NCBI RefSeq assembly: GCF_019429565.1
Contig: NZ_JAHXSA010000002.1
Location: 124,001-188,000, forward strand
Origin: Schaalia sp. ORNL0103
GTDB taxonomy: Bacteria; Actinomycetota; Actinomycetes; Actinomycetales; Actinomycetaceae
Direction: 5' to 3'
DNA length: 64,000 nt
Shown here: in pieces, positions 6,279 to 14,613 of the stretch
Position numbering within the stretch: the stretch's first letter is position 1
Layout of the letters: each line of letters opens with the position of its first letter
The notes under the pieces: generated by a model
Database searches by the model: none
What the model was told of the DNA's origin: nothing
What the model saw: the letters and a program-made list of their open reading frames with translations, nothing else
Program-made: the position numbers and the translations under genes

Positions 6279-8213
6279 TCAGCCCTGGGGTGCGGCCGGG
6301 GGCTGACCGCCCTGACCCGGACCGCCCGCCGGGGGCTGACCGCCAGCCGGCGGCTGGCCACCCTGTTCCGGACCGCCGGCCGGGGGCTGTCCGCCCATCC
6401 CCATGCCGCCCTGACCGGCGGTCGCCTCTGTGGCGGTGCCGTCGACGCTCACCGTGTAGGTGGAGCCGTTGGTCATGCCGGAGGTCGAGTAGATGACGTT
6501 TCCGAAGGCCTTGGGCGAGGTGTAGGTGCCCAGGACGGAACCGGAGGAGTCCGTGATCGTCACGGTGGATCCGGCGGAGCCGTTCGCGGAGGCGGAGACC
6601 CAGCCCTGGCCGTCGGTCGTGGTCGGCGTCTCCACCATCTCGTTGGTAGCGAAGGCGATGACCGTGCCACCCGTGATGCTCATGGTGCCGTTGCTGTCAA
6701 GGCTCGAGTTCGCGCCGGACGCCGGGCCGTAGACGGTCGTCGTGCCTCCGCTGATGGTCAGCGAGCCGTTGGAGTCGAGGCCGTCGCCATTCGCGTTGAC
6801 GGTCACGGTTCCGCCGGTGATGGTGAGCTGCTCGCCGGTGTCTTCCATCGAGCCGCCACCGTCAGCCATGCCACCGGGGCCCATCTGCTGGGTGGTGGTC
6901 GTGTCGGTGGTGGTCGTGTCCGTGGTGGTCGCGGAGTCCGAGCTGGATTCGGCGACAGCGGCCAGGCCGGCCTCGACCGTGATCGAGCCCGAGGCGTTGA
7001 TGCCGTCATCGCTCGAGGTCAGGTCGACGGTGCCGTCGGAGATTGTGATGAGGCCGCCCTCGAGGGCCTCGTTCGACTGCGTGACAGTCACGGTTGCACC
7101 ATCCAGGACGGCCGCGACCTCGGTGTGCACGCCATCGTCGCCGGAAGCGGCGGTGATCGTGCCGGAGCTCAGGCGCAGCGCGCCGTTGGAGTGGATGGCG
7201 TCATCCCCGGCGTCGATGGTGGTCGTGCCGCCGTCGACGATAATGTAGGTCTGCGCCTTGATGCCCTTGGTCGAGCCCGTGGAGGGCTTGCCGGCCGACG
7301 CGCCGCCGCCCGAGGTGATCGACAGGGTGCCGCCGGTGACGATCGCGTCGGTGTACGCGTCGATGCCGTCGCCGCCCGAGGTCAGGGTGACGGTGCCGTC
7401 CACGATGGACACGTAGCCCTTGGTGTCGTCGTTGTCCTGGTCGGACTTGAGGGCGTCGCCGCCGGAGTTCACGGTGACGGTGCCGCCGGCAACAGTCAGG
7501 GAGTCCTTGCCCCGCAGGCCATCATCCGAGGCAGTCGCGTTGATCGTGCCGCTCAGGACGTACAGGTCGTCCTTGGAGGTGATCGCGTCCGAGGCGCCGG
7601 AGGTCACGTTGAGGGTGCCCGAGCCGGTGATCGTCAGGTCCATGTCGGCGTAGATCGCGGCGTTCGCGTCCTCGGTGCCGGTGTAGGTGCCGTCGGTGAT
7701 CGTCGACGTGCCCTCGAGGGACAGGACGAGGTCGTCACCGCTGGTCGCCTCGATCGCGGCGCCCGTGGACGAGGTGATGGTCGCGTTGTCGAGGATCAGG
7801 ACGACCTGGTCCTCGGCTCCTGCGGCCACGACGACCTTGCCGGTGAAGGATCCACTGAGCTTGTAGACGCCGGCCTTGGAGATGGTCAGCACGCCATCGC
7901 TCACGCTCACGGCGTCGGACGAGGAGGTCGCGGTCGTTCCGCTGAGCGTCACGTCGACGGCGTCCGAGGCCTTCCAGTCGCTGTCCTTCACGTAGGAGGC
8001 CTTCGCGTTCGAGGCCAGGGCGTCGGCCGCGGTGGGCGGCGCGGTCGTGTCGCCGTTGGTTCCGGAGGCGGCGACGGTCGCGGTGGCCGTGGTGGAGCCG
8101 GAGCCGGAGGAGGTCACGCCCGAGGAGCTGCAGGCACCCAGCGCCAGCGTTCCAACGAGGGCGATCGCGCCGATCGTCCGGGCGGGGGTCATGATCTTCT
8201 TCAGGGCTTTCAT
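6279..8213 (-). CDS. Carbohydrate-binding domain (DUF4353-type) surface lipoprotein
   Basis: This is an exported lipoprotein of 644 residues with a signal peptide and lipobox (ALGACSSS). From about residue 80 to 500 it is built of repeating beta units of the type SDGVLTISKAG, GNVTVNSGGDALKSD, ISDGTVDLTSSDDGINASGS, which form the right-handed beta-solenoid of the carbohydrate-binding/DUF4353 family. A low-complexity TTDTTTTDTTTT stretch interrupts the repeats near residue 440, and the C-terminus is a Pro/Gly/Gln linker (repeats of PPAGGP and EQGGQ). It lies downstream of VTC and DUF4956 genes in the same direction; this trio recurs in bacterial genomes, but its joint role is not established. 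Confidence 0.82.
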   Translation of the reverse strand: MKALKKIMTPARTIGAIALVGTLALGACSSSGVTSSGSGSTTATATVAASGTNGDTTAPPTAADALASNAKASYVKDSDWKASDAVDVTLSGTTATSSSDAVSVSDGVLTISKAGVYKLSGSFTGKVVVAAGAEDQVVLILDNATITSSTGAAIEATSGDDLVLSLEGTSTITDGTYTGTEDANAAIYADMDLTITGSGTLNVTSGASDAITSKDDLYVLSGTINATASDDGLRGKDSLTVAGGTVTVNSGGDALKSDQDNDDTKGYVSIVDGTVTLTSGGDGIDAYTDAIVTGGTLSITSGGGASAGKPSTGSTKGIKAQTYIIVDGGTTTIDAGDDAIHSNGALRLSSGTITAASGDDGVHTEVAAVLDGATVTVTQSNEALEGGLITISDGTVDLTSSDDGINASGSITVEAGLAAVAESSSDSATTTDTTTTDTTTTQQMGPGGMADGGGSMEDTGEQLTITGGTVTVNANGDGLDSNGSLTISGGTTTVYGPASGANSSLDSNGTMSITGGTVIAFATNEMVETPTTTDGQGWVSASANGSAGSTVTITDSSGSVLGTYTSPKAFGNVIYSTSGMTNGSTYTVSVDGTATEATAGQGGMGMGGQPPAGGPEQGGQPPAGGQPPAGGPGQGGQPPAAPQG

Positions 8214-8310
8214 TGATTCGTCTCTTTCGTGTGCTTAAAGCTTGTGTTTCTTATGCTCAGCGCTTTCGTTTCGTGTGCTGTCGAAACCGCGGGCGCCGGT
8301 GTTAGGTCTG

Positions 8311-9132
8311 TCAGGCCGCCATCGCGAGGGGCGCGTCGTGCGTAAGCTCGGGGACCTCCACGTATTCGTGAAAGTACCGGTCCAGCGTGCGGTGCCACTT
8401 GTTCGCGGGCAGGTGGTGCATGGCGGCCATCGCGGTCCCGTACTTGGAGATCTTCACGGGTCGCACGCCGCCCTCCCACAGGAGGTGGTCGACGATCGAA
8501 GGGGTCGCGCCCGACTTCGTTTCGATGATGACCAGGTCGGGGCGGGCAACCTCGGTGCCATCCGTGCGCAGCGAGCGCCATGACAGGTTCGTGTCCACCG
8601 TCGCGCGTCCCACGCCACCGGGCAGAAGCAGGGTGTTGCGCTCGTAGGATCCAGCGAGCACCGGCTCGAGGGCTGGCACCAGGTGGCCGTAGCCCGTCTT
8701 CTCGACCTTGCCGGCCACCCACGTGCGGCGCTCACCCGCGAGAGGGGCCCCGGCCTCGTCCCAAGAGATCGGCATACGCTTCTTGACGGTCACGCCGCGC
8801 GGGCCGCGGGTCTTGACCTCCAGGAAGGACGCGCCCGAGGAGAGGTAGGAGCGGGTGCGGACCTTGAAGCGGCGGCGGCGCTTGAGCGCAGTCAGCAGGT
8901 ACGAATCCATGTCGGGGGTGTCGTAGTAGGTGGAGGCGTAGCCCTGGGACACCTGGCCGTCAATCTGCAGAACCTTTGTGTCCTCAGGGAGGTGGCTCAG
9001 AATCGCCAAGGCCGTGGCGGCGTCCAGCGCGTACTTGCGGTCCACTCGGGTCAGCATCGCCGCGCGCTTATTCAGTTCATCGAGGCCGATCGAGTCGAGG
9101 TCGGCGAGAATCGAGTTCAGGGTGGCGTTCAT
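8311..9132 (-). CDS. VTC-domain protein (polyphosphate polymerase-like)
   Basis: This 273-residue cytosolic protein matches the VTC domain, whose eukaryotic form makes polyphosphate from ATP inside a basic tunnel. Visible landmarks are the N-terminal RVDRKYALD, the tunnel strand RRRRFKVRTRSYL with many arginines, FLEVKTRG, VKKRMPI, and a late IIETKSG and ISKYG. These basic residues and glutamates correspond to the substrate and metal positions of the triphosphate-tunnel fold. It sits between DUF4956 and a beta-solenoid lipoprotein. Polyphosphate or another nucleotide-derived product is plausible but unproven. Confidence 0.85.
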   Translation of the reverse strand: MNATLNSILADLDSIGLDELNKRAAMLTRVDRKYALDAATALAILSHLPEDTKVLQIDGQVSQGYASTYYDTPDMDSYLLTALKRRRRFKVRTRSYLSSGASFLEVKTRGPRGVTVKKRMPISWDEAGAPLAGERRTWVAGKVEKTGYGHLVPALEPVLAGSYERNTLLLPGGVGRATVDTNLSWRSLRTDGTEVARPDLVIIETKSGATPSIVDHLLWEGGVRPVKISKYGTAMAAMHHLPANKWHRTLDRYFHEYVEVPELTHDAPLAMAA

Positions 9133-9198
9133 GAGTCGTGTCCTTGGTGGTGGTCTGCGGGGTGGCGGTTGTGGCGGCTGGCTGGCCGGGCCGGCGTG

Positions 9199-9741
9199 TC
9201 AGGCGACCTTCGAGCGAACGTCCACGAGAGTCAGGTCGTTCACGAGGTCGAGCTTGACGACATTCACCGAGGCGACGGACGCACCGAGGCGCTGCTCGAG
9301 GGCAGCCTTCAGCTCGGCCGGGTCGGCGATCGCGCGGTCCAGCTGGACGGTCTGCGAGGTGTAGCGGCCGAAGACCAGCTTCGAGTCACCGAAGGCCAAT
9401 GCCGCGAGGATCAGCGCGATGAGGCCACCGAGCAGCGGGGTCACCGCCGAGGACATGCCCGTCAGGAGGCCCAGAGCCAGTGAGGCAAAGTAGTAGGCGA
9501 TTTCCGTCTGCGAGATCTGATCCGAACGCAGTCGGATGATCGAGAGAACACCGAAGAGGCCGAGGCCAAGGCCCGCGCTCACAGTCGAGTTCGCGAGGAT
9601 GATCGTGACGGCGAGGACGCCGACATTCACACCGAGGAAGGCTGCGACCAGGTCGGCACGGCGGTGGCGTGGGAAGTACAGGCCGAACACGAGGGCGGCC
9701 ATGGCAACCAGGTCAATGGCGATCAGAATCAGGGCGGTCAT
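9199..9741 (-). CDS. DUF4956 membrane protein
   Basis: This 180-residue protein has four hydrophobic segments in its first 120 residues, including the conserved GLGLGLFGVLSIIRLRSDQI, and a C-terminal cytosolic ferredoxin-like part. DUF4956 proteins are regularly encoded beside VTC or CotH genes. I chose the ATG at 9741, preceded by AAAAGGAGA at good spacing, over an upstream ATG at 9777. It is the first gene of the three-gene cassette running down to 6279, with 66 and 97 bp between genes. Confidence 0.85.
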   Translation of the reverse strand: MTALILIAIDLVAMAALVFGLYFPRHRRADLVAAFLGVNVGVLAVTIILANSTVSAGLGLGLFGVLSIIRLRSDQISQTEIAYYFASLALGLLTGMSSAVTPLLGGLIALILAALAFGDSKLVFGRYTSQTVQLDRAIADPAELKAALEQRLGASVASVNVVKLDLVNDLTLVDVRSKVA

Positions 9742-9900
9742 TGGTGTCTCCTTTTGTCGATGCACCAATTTCCCCACTCGACCCTATGAAGAACCTATGA
9801 AGCTCTCATATTTCTCATATGACTTTTGGGAGTGTTCCTGTGCGGCGCCGCTAGTGTTCCGGGCGCCTCTTGTGTGTTTGGGCCGGGCTGCTTTGAGTGC

Positions 9901-9994
9901 CCGTGGGCGGCGGCCCGCCCGCGAGTCGTCCGCGCCGCGAGCTTCGCTCGGCGCGTCGTCTCGAAGCCCGGCCAGGCCCCGCCACCGCCCACGG
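9901..9994 (-). repeat. GC-rich palindromic repeat R2, copy 1
   Basis: The arms CCGTGGGCGGCGGCCCGC and GCCCCGCCACCGCCCACGG can pair over most of the unit, with a central GCGAGCTTCGCTCGGC stem. The same unit is found reversed at 44541-44639 and, with an insertion, at 49301-49470. A half copy lies at 10070-10116. No gene overlaps it. Confidence 0.7.
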
Positions 9995-10069
9995 GCACCG
10001 CAGCCAGGCCCACCAATCCCTCCGGTGCCCTCCACACCAGTGGGGCCGGGTCGCTGATGTGTGGCTCTG

Positions 10070-10116
10070 CGCGTCCTCTCGAAGCCCGGCCAGGCCACTC
10101 CGCCGCCCACCGGCAC
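10070..10116 (-). repeat. Half copy of repeat R2
   Basis: CTCTCGAAGCCCGGCCAGGCC followed by GCCGCCCACCGG matches the right half of R2 copy 1; the left half is absent. It lies 80 bp after copy 1, within a mosaic of related GGGCACCGCAGCCAGG fragments that continues to about 10640. Confidence 0.6.
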
Positions 10117-10157
10117 CGCGCCCAGCCCTCGCAGCGCTCATCGCTGAGCCCACACCC

Positions 10158-10270
10158 AATTTCGCACGTAATTCCCCCACGACTGCTTCAAGTTTTGAAT
10201 TCAGACCGTTGGAATTGCAACGTTTTTAGACATCGTTGAAACTTCATTCAATCGAATTACGTGCGACTTT
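10158..10270 (+). repeat. 115-bp inverted-end element, copy C
   Basis: It begins AATTTCGCACGTAATTCCC and ends ATTACGTGCGACTTT. The interior TTTTGAATTCAGACCGTTGG is the reverse complement of the equivalent part of copies A and B, so the element has a defined direction. It lies in the gap between the DUF4956 gene and an oxidoreductase gene. Confidence 0.85.
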
Positions 10271-10473
10271 TCTGGAGGCCAGGACCCGAGACTGCCCACG
10301 GAGACCGCAGCCAGGCCCTCCATCCCTCCGGCACCCTCCACAACTATGGGGCTTATTGTGCTCACGTGTTGCCCTGACCCCGCTGCCACCCACGGGCACC
10401 GCAGCCTGGCCCATTGGAGTCGCAGCCAAGCCACACCCCAACCCCACAAGCCTCACGTCCAGCCTTCACACCC

Positions 10474-10587
10474 AATTTCGCACGTAATTCCCCTACGACT
10501 GCTTCGAGTTTTGAACTTAGATCGTTGGAATTGCAACGTTTTCCGACTTTATTGAATCTTCTCCCAATCGAATTACGTGCGACTTTT
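10474..10587 (+). repeat. 115-bp inverted-end element, copy D
   Basis: This copy has the same orientation and structure as copy C, 203 bp further on: AATTTCGCACGTAATTCCC at the left, ATTACGTGCGACTTTTT at the right, with TTTTGAACTTAGATCGTTGG inside. Confidence 0.85.
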
Positions 10588-10685
10588 TGGGGGTCCGACT
10601 CCGAACACCACCACGGGCACCGCAGCCAGGCCTCCCCACCCGCGTCTAGGCCCCACAAGCGCGACAAAATTCGCCCTGCTCGCCT

Positions 10686-10890
10686 GAAACCGATGACACC
10701 AATGCGGGTGGCTCACTGCCAGGAGATGAAACCACCGACACCTCTGCGATCTCCTTGCCGCACACGTTTGAAACCGCTGACACCTCTGCTCGCACAAAAG
10801 AGCCAATTTCAGGCCGTTTTCCGCCCGCAAAGGTGTCACGGGTTTCGTGCACCCCTCGCCAAGCACCCGCAAAGGCGATGACGGTTTCAC
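10686..10890. repeat. GAAACC-n-GACACC motifs at 42-bp spacing
   Basis: GAAACCGATGACACC (10686), GAAACCACCGACACC (10728) and GAAACCGCTGACACC (10770) are exactly 42 bp apart. Two inverted relatives follow (GGTGTCACGGGTTTC near 10834 and CGATGACGGTTTC near 10877). The array ends about 80 bp before the oxidoreductase start and could be an operator array; it carries no gene. Confidence 0.65.
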
Positions 10891-10969
10891 CCTCGCCGGA
10901 CGCTACGCCCACAGCCCAAACCTCGCGTGGCGTGCGCACACGCCACAACGCCGGTGGCACACTGGCCAC

Positions 10970-11878
10970 ATGACTGACACCCCCACACCCCGCACCCGGA
11001 CAAATGAGCCGGCCCAGGCCTCGTCCCTCCCGTCCCTGGCGATCACCGGCGCGTCCGGGAACGTCGGAGGTACCACCGCCCGCCTCCTGTCCGAGCGCGG
11101 CCTGCCCCTGCGCCTGCTCGCGAACACGCCATCGCGCGCGCCCGAGCTGCCGGGAGCCGTCGCGGTGAAGTGCTCGTACGAGGACACGCTCACAACACGC
11201 GTCGCGCTGGAGGGCGTTGACGTCCTCTTCATGGTGTCCGCGCCCGAGAGCGAGGACCGCCTGGACAAGCACCTCGCTTTCGTCGACGCGGCGGCCGCCT
11301 CCGGGGTGCGCCACATCGTGTACTTGTCCTTCCTGAACGCGGCGCCGGACTCGACGTTTACGCTGGCGCGCACGCACTTCCACACGGAGGAGCACATCAA
11401 GGCGTCGGGCATGACGTACACGTTCCTGCGCGATTGCTTCTATGCGGACTTTTTCGTGGAGCTGCCGGACGAGGAGGGCCGCATCCTCGGGCCCGCCGGC
11501 GACGGGCGCGTGGGCGTGGTCGCGCGCGAGGACGCGGGGCGCGTGGCCGCGGGGATCCTGGCCGATCCGAGGCGCTACGAGAATCAGACTCTCGACGTGA
11601 CGGGCCCCGAGGCCCTGACCCTCGACGAGATCGCCGCAATCCTCACCCGCGTATGGGGCCACCCCGTCACCTACGTGCGCGAAACCGTCGAGGAGGCGTA
11701 CGAGTCCCGCAAGAAGTGGCTGGCCGCCCAGTGGGAGTACGACTCGTGGGTGTCGACCTACACGTCGATCGCGCGCGGCGAGATGGACGTCGTCTCCACG
11801 ACCGTGCGCGACGTGACGGGCCGCGACCCGCTCACCTTCGAGGAGGTCGCCCGCGCGGCGCTCGCATCGGGCCGCTGA
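10970..11878 (+). CDS. NAD(P)-binding oxidoreductase, NmrA/atypical SDR family
   Basis: This 302-residue protein has an N-terminal Rossmann motif ITGASGNVGG (GxxGxxG type) near residue 25 and a typical NmrA/QorB-like continuation: SYEDTLTTRVALEGVDVLFMVS, FVDAAAASGVRHIVYLSF, and a C-terminal LTLDEIAAILTRVWG that resembles substrate-binding lids. The classical YxxxK active site of SDR dehydrogenases is not evident, as in NmrA-like redox sensors and quinone reductases. I chose the ATG at 10970; the longer frame to 10847 reads through repeat DNA. It is monocistronic. Confidence 0.8.
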   Translation: MTDTPTPRTRTNEPAQASSLPSLAITGASGNVGGTTARLLSERGLPLRLLANTPSRAPELPGAVAVKCSYEDTLTTRVALEGVDVLFMVSAPESEDRLDKHLAFVDAAAASGVRHIVYLSFLNAAPDSTFTLARTHFHTEEHIKASGMTYTFLRDCFYADFFVELPDEEGRILGPAGDGRVGVVAREDAGRVAAGILADPRRYENQTLDVTGPEALTLDEIAAILTRVWGHPVTYVRETVEEAYESRKKWLAAQWEYDSWVSTYTSIARGEMDVVSTTVRDVTGRDPLTFEEVARAALASGR

Positions 11879-12018
11879 CCGTCGCGGTTGTGGCTTCGTG
11901 GGCCCCGGCTTCGCTTCTCTTCTCAGGGACGAGGCCGGGGTTGCTTCATGCTCTCATGCTTGCTTGCACCCTTCGCCTATACTTGCGTCCCCGATCACAC
12001 GGCTGCTAGCGTCAAGTC

Positions 12019-12315
12019 ATGGAACACATGTCTGTGAACACTCATCCGGAGATCGTGCCTCCGGTCCTATATGTACCAGTCGATGAGCGAGCCGATGGGG
12101 AGCTCGGTTTTTCGCTCGCCCACATGTTCGATCAAACGACTGTACTTTTGGCATACACGTCTCTCGACCGACTCCTTGATGGGTTGGGCGAAACACAACG
12201 ATGGGGTGTCCTAGAGACAAAACGACTTCCAGAGGTTCAGGAACAAACCAATTTTGACAAAATTGAAATTGACCGCTACATCGAACCCGATGCTCGCGAA
12301 CGGAAAGCCCAATGA
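12019..12315 (+). CDS. SAV_915/SseB-like small protein
   Basis: This 98-residue acidic protein opens with PPVLYVPVDERADGE and then TVLLAYTSLDRLLDGLGETQ, a pattern like the SAV_915 and SseB N-terminal domains found beside type VII secretion genes in actinobacteria. It overlaps the next gene by 4 bp (ATGA), so it is translated with the WXG-like genes behind it. No Shine-Dalgarno sequence is seen; a TATACT at 11978 may be the promoter -10. Codon use is more AT-rich than in the flanks. The family assignment is tentative. Confidence 0.6.
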   Translation: MEHMSVNTHPEIVPPVLYVPVDERADGELGFSLAHMFDQTTVLLAYTSLDRLLDGLGETQRWGVLETKRLPEVQEQTNFDKIEIDRYIEPDARERKAQ

Positions 12316-12605
12316 CCGCGGATCTCGTTATCACTGAAGATATGCTTCTCCAAATGGCGAAAACATACGAGCGGCTGGAAGAGTCAATAAAAGATCTGCC
12401 TGCACAATTACCGCTTGAGGTTGACGCGGGAATTGCAACAGCATTAATAATGGACATGTTTGGAGTCCTTGACTATGCCGGAACAGCATTTGCCCAGAAC
12501 TGCAATGTATGCTCTACCAACCTACGAACATTAGTCAACCAACATAAAGAAAATGAGGAAGAAGTTACACAGCATCTGGAAGCACTTGGAAAGCAGATGA
12601 AATAA
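12312..12605 (+). CDS. Small helical WXG100/EspC-like protein
   Basis: This 97-residue protein is predicted to be nearly all helix: two amphipathic helices (MLLQMAKTYERLEESIKDL and LRTLVNQHKENEEEVTQHLE) around a break. Size, helical hairpin and position directly before a WXG-type effector gene fit the small partner proteins of type VII effectors (EsxA/EspC/Lap type). No Trp-x-Gly is present and it contains two cysteines in the turn. The start overlaps the previous gene by 4 bp, and its stop shares one base with the next start. Confidence 0.6.
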   Translation: MTADLVITEDMLLQMAKTYERLEESIKDLPAQLPLEVDAGIATALIMDMFGVLDYAGTAFAQNCNVCSTNLRTLVNQHKENEEEVTQHLEALGKQMK

Positions 12606-13762
12606 TGGCACCTAATTCCTCCTCACTCATCGACACACGCATTTATGGAAATCCTGACGACATTCGTGATGCTGCCGCAAAGGTGCGAAAAATCTACGAG
12701 GCATTGAACGATGCGTATATCGAAATGAGCAACTCACTCGTCCCACTCCCCGAATACTGGGGAGGCGAGAGCGCTAACGCATATGAGGAACTTCTTAATG
12801 CCTTTCGTTCATGCACTGGAGAAAACTCTAGCTATACATACAACGTCTGGGAGGCAATGCGAGCATACGCACAACAGCTTGATTATCACTACCGCGATAT
12901 GGAGACCATTCGACATAATGCGATAGCCTGCGGCCTTACGATCATTAATGGATACGATATCGTCTCACCTCCTCCACTCGGCACGGAACCAGTAATGCCG
13001 CCATACGATGCTCCTGAGAGGGAGCACAACATTTATCGAGCTGATCGTTACGAGTACGAGCAAAGCAAGCTTCGCATCGAGGATTTCGAAGGATTAAAAC
13101 TCCGTGTGCAGGAAGTTAGAGACGATCTCGAAGAATGGGTGAGGAAACATTTATCAAATGTCCAAGCGGATCCACCCCCTTCTTTCGTTAAGTTCGTCGA
13201 CGACCAGCGGAAGGAACTCGTGGAAAGACCATGGCAGTTACTCCCTGATTTAGTCGATCAGTCGTTCGCAATTCGCGCAGCTAGTCGCCAGGACAAACTC
13301 ACAGATGCCGTGAACTCTTTCAGCAAATCAATGAATTCACCAAAGGTAACTCAAATTCGGCCCACGGTGGACTTAAAGATTCAAAGAGCCATGGAGGCAA
13401 AACAAGGAGCTCGATCCGCAGCATCATTATCTTCTAAGGTCAGCACTGGAGCAACGGCTGCTGGTGGCCTGCTTCTCGCATATGATGTTGCGACCGCTGA
13501 TAATCCATCAGAGAAGGCCATTTCAGGTATTGCTGGGATGATTGGAGGCGCAGAAGTTGCATCCTGGGTTTCCGCTGCCGTCGTCCGGCGCGGCGGAAGT
13601 GCTCTTCTAGGAACAGTTCTCGGCGGACCGGTCGGAGCGGTAGCAGCTATTGCGATCACGGAGGGCGTCGCATGGTCCTACAGACAGCTTCCCCTTGAAT
13701 ACCGAGAACGCGTTGACGCTACTCTTTGGCACTGGCCCTACTACATCGGCCTGGGGTGGTAA
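12605..13762 (+). CDS. Putative type VII-secreted WXG effector with hydrophobic C-terminus
   Basis: This is a protein of 385 residues. Residues 15-110 form a WXG100-like helical hairpin with the turn motif YWGGESANAYEELL at about 51-64. A middle region (about 115-270) is helical and charged. The C-terminal third has three glycine-rich hydrophobic segments, including AGGLLLAYDV, ISGIAGMIGGAEVASWVSAA and TVLGGPVGAVAAIAITEG, and ends in LPLEYRERVDATLWHWPYYI then GLGW. Nearly the same tail ends the 49-residue protein at 14610. The layout resembles LXG/WXG polymorphic toxins with membrane-active ends. No enzymatic toxin domain is recognised. Confidence 0.65.
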   Translation: MAPNSSSLIDTRIYGNPDDIRDAAAKVRKIYEALNDAYIEMSNSLVPLPEYWGGESANAYEELLNAFRSCTGENSSYTYNVWEAMRAYAQQLDYHYRDMETIRHNAIACGLTIINGYDIVSPPPLGTEPVMPPYDAPEREHNIYRADRYEYEQSKLRIEDFEGLKLRVQEVRDDLEEWVRKHLSNVQADPPPSFVKFVDDQRKELVERPWQLLPDLVDQSFAIRAASRQDKLTDAVNSFSKSMNSPKVTQIRPTVDLKIQRAMEAKQGARSAASLSSKVSTGATAAGGLLLAYDVATADNPSEKAISGIAGMIGGAEVASWVSAAVVRRGGSALLGTVLGGPVGAVAAIAITEGVAWSYRQLPLEYRERVDATLWHWPYYIGLGW

Positions 13763-13764
13763 GC

Positions 13765-14613
13765 GTGGCTCGTCCTTCCTCATTTTTGGCGAGAAAACCT
13801 CACGACAGTTCGCCTCGGGGCGTGGACCTGGCGACGCGAGACTTGTGGAAGCTCACCGCGATCGCCATTGTCGTTAACGCCGTCTTGGCGGTGGGCGCCT
13901 ACTGGGTTTTCTCGTTCATTCGCATCGGCCCACTACAGCTGCTCTTCATCTGGTTCCCCCTGTACCTGGCCGCCGCACTCCCCCACCTTGTCGAGCGAAG
14001 TGTGCGCCCATTCTGGTCATCACGTCCCCATTTTGAGGACGGCTCCATCGTCATTTGGGGCAACCACCAGTCCATCGCGCTCATCACGACCGGATTGCTG
14101 CTGTACGCCTTCGCGGGAGGGACGATGGCCGCGGGTTTCACGACGGGACAGCCCTTCCATGCCGCGATGTATGTGTTCGCCGTTGCATCCATGGCCTATC
14201 TCGAGTGCAGCCGTAATCCCGGCAAGGATCTCATCATCGCCCTGACTGACAAGCAAAAGACAACTCTGACCCCCGAGGGAATCTCCTTCCACTTCCCGGA
14301 GCTACTGTCCGTCGAGGAAGACTCCAACGACCGGGATGTCACCATCCTGTGGACGGATAACGTCACCATCGATGACATCATCCATCCAACGATATTTCTC
14401 GAAGCAGACCCCGACACATACGACGGACCATGGGGCATCTCCTCCGAGCGCATCGGCATCCCCTTCACCGGCCTCGACGCCCTCATCCAGCACTTCAACG
14501 AGCACCCCGAGGACCGGCCACTCCTGGCCACGCCGGAGGGCGTCGAGCTCGTCAACGACATCCTCACCGAGGCCCACATGGAACTCACAACCCCACAAAG
14601 GAGCCACGCATGA
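13765..14613 (+). CDS. Membrane protein of unknown function, possible immunity partner
   Basis: This 282-residue protein starts at a GTG two bases after the effector stop. It has hydrophobic segments at about 33-55 (IAIVVNAVLAVGAYWVFSFI), 58-75, 105-125 and 130-150, then a soluble acidic C-terminal domain of about 130 residues containing ALTDKQKTTLTPEGISFHFP and GIPFTGLDALIQHFNEHPED. The base composition is high-GC like the chromosome, unlike the effector before it. The position right behind an effector gene suggests immunity or a membrane anchor for it, but no known immunity family is recognised. Confidence 0.6.
   Translation: MARPSSFLARKPHDSSPRGVDLATRDLWKLTAIAIVVNAVLAVGAYWVFSFIRIGPLQLLFIWFPLYLAAALPHLVERSVRPFWSSRPHFEDGSIVIWGNHQSIALITTGLLLYAFAGGTMAAGFTTGQPFHAAMYVFAVASMAYLECSRNPGKDLIIALTDKQKTTLTPEGISFHFPELLSVEEDSNDRDVTILWTDNVTIDDIIHPTIFLEADPDTYDGPWGISSERIGIPFTGLDALIQHFNEHPEDRPLLATPEGVELVNDILTEAHMELTTPQRSHA

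Noticed and set aside
10686-10890. Possible CRISPR array at 42-bp spacing
   Set aside because: Only three direct motifs of about 15 bp with poor conservation; inverted copies follow; no cas genes.
10847-10969. Longer start for the NmrA-like oxidoreductase
   Set aside because: The added 41 codons run through the GAAACC motif array and match no family sequence; the Rossmann motif follows the ATG at 10970 naturally.
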